From an uncultured Collinsella sp. (lineage in GTDB: Bacteria > Actinomycetota > Coriobacteriia > Coriobacteriales > Coriobacteriaceae): a DNA stretch of 64,000 nt. Below the pieces are notes generated by a model that searched no databases, was not told the origin of the DNA, and was given only the letters and a program-made list of their open reading frames with translations. Shown piece after piece: positions 61,138 through 64,000 of the stretch (the first letter of the stretch is position 1; the number at the start of each line of letters is the position of its first letter). The stretch covers positions 1 through 64,000 of the forward strand of contig UQLC01000005.1 of the NCBI GenBank assembly GCA_900541795.1, read 5' to 3'. The translations under genes and the position numbers were made by a program.

Positions 61138-62076
61138 CTACTCCTTTGACTCGTTCTGAACCTTACCGGCAGCCAGCATCTGCTCGAACATAGAGGCCGA
61201 CTGCGAAAAGTCGCTCGGCAGCACGACCGTCGAGGTTTTACCCGTGCGAGCGAACTCCGTCATCATCTCGGACCACTGCGTAAACATGAACAGTTGGTTG
61301 GCCTCGTCATTGCCGACACCCGTCTCTTGGATGATCTCGAGCGAATCTTTGATACCCAGCGCGATGGCCTTGCGCTGGTTGGCGATGCCCTCGCCCGCCT
61401 TTTCCATAGCCTCAGCCTCGGCGGTCGCCTCGGTGACGCGCTTGATGCGGTCGGCCTCAGCGAGCTCCTGTGCCGCAGCGCGCTTGCGCTGGGCAGCGTT
61501 GATGTCGTTCATGGAGTTCTCAACCTCGGTCGGCAGTGCGATTTTGGTGATGAGCGTCGACACGAGGGTGAAGCCGTAGGCGGCCATCTGCTCGGAAACG
61601 GTAGCGTTGACATCCTTGGCGATGTCATCCTTCTTGGCAAAGACCTCATCGAGTGTGTAGACGGGGATCGAAGAGCGCAGGGCGTCGGTGATGAAGTCAC
61701 GCATCTGGTCGACGGGCTCCTGCAGCATGTAGTAGCTCTTGTAGATACCCGAATCTGCCGGGCCGGCGCCCATGTCATAGCTCACGTGGTACTGAGCAGA
61801 GACCTCAAGGCCGATGGTCACGTTGTCCTGGGTCTTAACGTCGATGCCAAAACCGTTTTTCATGGTGCGCAGGCTCACCGTGGCGGCCTTGCGGTCGATC
61901 ACGGGCACCTTCATGTGGAAGCCCGCGTTGACGATGCGGTTAAACTTGCCCAGGCGCTCGATGATCACGGCATGCTGTTGTTCAACGACATAGCAGGCGT
62001 TGGGAAGCAGCAGCAACAGGATGATGATGGGAATCAAAAGGCTCGTAAGGGCGGCGATGATACCGGACAACAGCAT
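61138..62076 (-). CDS. SPFH/band 7 membrane protein (stomatin/QmcA type)
   Basis: The 312-aa protein has one N-terminal transmembrane helix (LTSLLIPIIILLLLLPNACYVV, ~10-31). The SPFH domain starts EQQHAVIIERLGKFNRIVNAGFHMKVPVID, and the coiled tail is Ala/Glu-rich (AAQRKRAAAQELAEADRIKRVTEATAEAEAMEKAGEGIANQRKAIALGI). It belongs with stomatin/paraslipin and QmcA proteins that scaffold membrane microdomains. The usual NfeD partner is not adjacent. ATG 62076 follows GAGGAGA. Confidence 0.92.
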   Translation of the reverse strand: MLLSGIIAALTSLLIPIIILLLLLPNACYVVEQQHAVIIERLGKFNRIVNAGFHMKVPVIDRKAATVSLRTMKNGFGIDVKTQDNVTIGLEVSAQYHVSYDMGAGPADSGIYKSYYMLQEPVDQMRDFITDALRSSIPVYTLDEVFAKKDDIAKDVNATVSEQMAAYGFTLVSTLITKIALPTEVENSMNDINAAQRKRAAAQELAEADRIKRVTEATAEAEAMEKAGEGIANQRKAIALGIKDSLEIIQETGVGNDEANQLFMFTQWSEMMTEFARTGKTSTVVLPSDFSQSASMFEQMLAAGKVQNESKE

Positions 62077-62147
62077 GGTCTCTCCTCTGATAGGCACACG
62101 TTGGCATTAGGATACCCGCACGAAGCAGCAACGTGACATCAACAAGA

Positions 62148-62335
62148 GGCCCATAACAAAAAGCTCCCATTGCTGGGAGCTCTTTCAATCAATGGTGCGG
62201 GCGAAAGGACGTCCGCGTATCCGCTTCGCGGATCCGCACCGGCTTCGCCCGCCTGCCGGCGGACTCGCCAGCTCGCTAAAAACGCTCCGCGTTTTCTTTA
62301 CGCTCGCTCCTTCACAGGTTCAAGTCCCTGTGATG
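62148..62335. mobile_element. tRNA-chimera element C (behind tRNA-Leu)
   Basis: The segment GGCCCATAA..terminator..GGTGCGGGCGAAAGGAC at 62336-62397 recurs at 62148-62210, offset 187-188 bp. In the copy, tRNA-Leu sequence ends exactly before the T-loop. The hairpin core 62212-62310 takes over with ATCCGCTTCGCGGAT, CCGGCTTCGCCCGCCTGCCGG and AAAACGCTCCGCGTTTT. It ends with an inverted T-arm CACAGGTTCAAGTCCCTGTG (62313-62332). The T-loop version TTCAAGT is that of this tRNA-Leu. No ORF is present. Confidence 0.78.
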
Positions 62336-62342
62336 GGCCCAT

Positions 62343-62371
62343 AAAAAAAGCTCCCATTGCTGGGAGCTCTT
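62343..62371 (-). terminator. tRNA-Leu terminator
   Basis: Stem AGAGCTCCCA / TGGGAGCT type (AGCTCCCA with TGGGAGCT, TTGC loop) followed by TTTTTTT on the minus strand. An identical stem at 62162-62181 belongs to element C. Confidence 0.85.
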
Positions 62372-62379
62372 TCAATCAA

Positions 62380-62466
62380 TGGTGCGGGCGAAAGGACTTG
62401 AACCTTCATGGGGTTGCCCCCATACGGACCTGAACCGTACGCGTCTGCCAATTCCGCCACGCCCGC
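62380..62466 (-). tRNA. tRNA-Leu (anticodon CAG)
   Basis: The 87-nt minus-strand gene has acceptor GCGGGCG / CGCCCGC, discriminator A and an encoded CCA. The anticodon stem-loop TACGG TTCAGGT CCGTA gives anticodon CAG for CUG codons. The class II variable arm (GGGGGCAACCCC region) is typical of leucine tRNAs. The T-arm AAGGTTCAAGTCCTT carries TTCAAGT. Confidence 0.96.
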
Positions 62467-62509
62467 GTGCAGGAATTAGAATAACGGAGCGCCATCGCGA
62501 ACGCAAGAA

Positions 62510-63427
62510 CTATTTTTGAAAAAGTTTGCAGGCATTTTCCCAAGCTGCTCGCGCGATTGCCTCGGCGTCCTCGCCGGTACGATCGACGCGGTCGTTGACC
62601 AGCGCGTTTGCCGTAATGGAAATCATTGCAGGCTCGCACTCAAGACCGCGAATGGGCTCCGGCGCCATATACGGGCAATCCGTCTCGAACAAAATTCGAT
62701 CGAGTGGGGTTGCCGCAAATGCCTCGCGCACGTCGTCGTTGCGCTTAAAGGTGGCCGCACCACCATAGGCGATATAGCAGCCCAGCTCCACAAAGCGCTC
62801 CATCGTGGCGCGGTCCTCGCCAAAACAGTGCAGCACACAACCGGCCTGGGGCACGCCCACCTCACGAAGCACGTTGTACGCATCCATATGCGAGGTGCGC
62901 TCCCCATCCGAGTCCTCGTGCCGCAGGTGCAACTCCACCGGCACATTGCAGCGCACGGCGACTTCGAGCTGACGTGCCATGCAATCAATCTGCACGCCGT
63001 GGGGCGCCGGCGCGATATCGTCGTCATAGTCCATGTGGTAGTCCAGACCGATTTCGCCAATACCGGCGCATAAGGGATCATCAAGCGCGGCAACGACCTG
63101 TGCGTGAACGTCGTCGGTATAGTCCGGCGCGCCATACGGATGCACGCCGGCAAGATACTTGATCTGCGGGATATCCCGTATCGGCAGAATCTCGCGCGTC
63201 AGCCAGTCGCTATAGTCCGTCACGCTGCGCTTGTCGGCAATGGGATCGAAGACCGTCACCAACAGGTCGATGCCTGCCGCCTTGGCACGCACGAGTGTCT
63301 CGGGCACATCCTTGCCCCAGAACGAAAGCAGATGCGCATGTGTGTCGGCAAGCGGTGCCAAGGGCACGGGACAAGCAACCGTCTTCTTTTTCTTGGTAAA
63401 CGTCACGCGTTCGGCATTAAGCGTCAT
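62510..63427 (-). CDS. tatD: TatD-family metal-dependent hydrolase/DNase
   Basis: The 305-aa TIM-barrel protein has TatD signatures: ADTHAHLLSFWGKD (metal His pair near residue 27), GEIGLDYHMDYDDD, the His in VELHLRHEDSDG, and ETDCPYMAPEPIRG. TatD proteins act as metal-dependent exonucleases or hydrolases on DNA. ATG 63427 with GGGAG upstream overlaps the 3' end of rsmA by 11 bp. The tatD-rsmA neighbourhood is common in Gram-positive bacteria. Confidence 0.93.
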   Translation of the reverse strand: MTLNAERVTFTKKKKTVACPVPLAPLADTHAHLLSFWGKDVPETLVRAKAAGIDLLVTVFDPIADKRSVTDYSDWLTREILPIRDIPQIKYLAGVHPYGAPDYTDDVHAQVVAALDDPLCAGIGEIGLDYHMDYDDDIAPAPHGVQIDCMARQLEVAVRCNVPVELHLRHEDSDGERTSHMDAYNVLREVGVPQAGCVLHCFGEDRATMERFVELGCYIAYGGAATFKRNDDVREAFAATPLDRILFETDCPYMAPEPIRGLECEPAMISITANALVNDRVDRTGEDAEAIARAAWENACKLFQK

Positions 63428-64000
63428 GGGAAAGCTCCCGAGCCAGGCACACAAAGTCGGCGACGCCGAGCGTCTCGGCGCGCGTGGTGGGTGCGATACC
63501 GCAAGCCTCAAAGGCGGCATCGAGCACGTCCTTGGCAAAGCCGTTGGCGCTCATGGAATTGCGGATGGTCTTGCGACGCTGAGCAAATGCAGCGTCAATC
63601 ACACGGGCCACAAATTCGCGATCGAGTCCTTCGGGCACCACACCGTCAACACGGTCGATACGCACGACGGCCGAGTCCACGTGTGGCGCCGGCATAAAGC
63701 AACGCGGCGGCACCTCAAAGCGACCCGTCACCTGCGCATACAGGCCAAGCTTTGCCGTATAGCCGCCATAGGTCTTGTTGCCCGGCACTGCGGCAATGCG
63801 ATCGGCAACCTCCTTTTGCACCATGACGACGGCGCGCTTGAGCGCCGGCATTGTCTGGAAAAATTGCAAAATGATCGTCGCCGCCACGTTATAGGGCAAG
63901 TTCGCGACAAATACCGTCGGCTCACCGCCCGCAGCCTGCTCAATCTGCTCCGGCGTCACCTTGAGCGCATCGCCCATGATAAAGCGGAAGTTAGCATAGT
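63417..64000 (-). CDS. rsmA: 16S rRNA dimethyladenosine transferase RsmA/KsgA (5' end outside window)
   Basis: About 194 C-terminal residues are visible; the frame is open through the right edge, so the start lies beyond 64000. The catalytic motif IV VFVANLPYNVAATII and MVQKEVADRIAAVPGNKTYG are present. The C-terminal domain includes FMPAPHVDSAVVRIDRV and FAQRRKTIRNSM. The enzyme dimethylates A1518 and A1519 in 16S rRNA helix 45. The 3' end overlaps tatD by 11 bp, so the two genes are coupled. Confidence 0.95.
   Translation of the reverse strand, partial: YANFRFIMGDALKVTPEQIEQAAGGEPTVFVANLPYNVAATIILQFFQTMPALKRAVVMVQKEVADRIAAVPGNKTYGGYTAKLGLYAQVTGRFEVPPRCFMPAPHVDSAVVRIDRVDGVVPEGLDREFVARVIDAAFAQRRKTIRNSMSANGFAKDVLDAAFEACGIAPTTRAETLGVADFVCLARELSHDA

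Overview
The window looks like chromosomal DNA from a GC-rich, Gram-positive gut actinobacterium of the class Coriobacteriia. Collinsella or a close relative is my best guess. This is inference from gene content and base composition, because there is no rRNA in the window. Supporting content: a hexuronate operon, an evolved-beta-galactosidase (EbgA/EbgC) pair, a lactate racemase cluster, a CpsB/C/D exopolysaccharide-control module without outer-membrane parts, a VanR/VanS-like pair beside a secreted D,D-carboxypeptidase, and paired YhgE/Pip proteins. Most genes are on the minus strand. The plus strand carries the ebg LacI regulator, serB-larB-larC-tetR, dacA and one small membrane protein.

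Layout from left to right. 0-9 kb: a GltD-like Fe-S/FAD oxidoreductase, then a minus-strand operon uxaC > GPH symporter > uxaB > uxaA for glucuronate/galacturonate use. It is driven from a promoter flanked by two LacI-type palindromes, with a LacI regulator just upstream. 9-13 kb: ferrous iron uptake (two FeoA proteins, FeoB, a small Cys-rich FeoB partner) with inverted repeats that look like a metal-repressor operator, then an HPr-like protein. 13-20 kb: a MITE-like palindromic repeat, an APC permease, and ebgA-ebgC with three identical LacI operators and a divergent LacI regulator. 20-28 kb: aspS, serB, a split lactate racemase cluster (larB-larC-tetR plus; larA-larD minus) and two covarying long hairpins. 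28-43 kb: ppc, hisS, a collapsed MFS gene, an M20 peptidase, an EamA permease, two yhgE genes and htpG. 43-46 kb: a GNAT protein and cpsCDB. 46-53 kb: a PhoR/PhoB-like pair next to pstB, a VanSR-like pair and dacA. 53-64 kb: three tRNA genes (Ser, Arg, Leu), an AAA ATPase with a phased repeat array, a large uncharacterised protein, serS, proC, rlmH, an SPFH protein, tatD and the 3' part of rsmA.

The most unusual signal is at the three tRNA genes. Each is followed by a unit of about 190 bp made of a second copy of that tRNA's 3' end and terminator, joined at the T-loop to a three-hairpin core and an inverted T-arm. The core is shared between loci although the tRNAs differ. This resembles a family of miniature integrative elements that target the T-loop of tRNA genes. 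Second come two hairpin elements of 115-127 bp whose unpaired motifs are invariant while the paired arms differ with compensatory changes. Other points of interest are a six-copy, 9-10 bp phased repeat upstream of the ATPase gene, a LarC that lacks its C-terminal domain, and an HPr with Asp at the usual regulatory Ser46 position.
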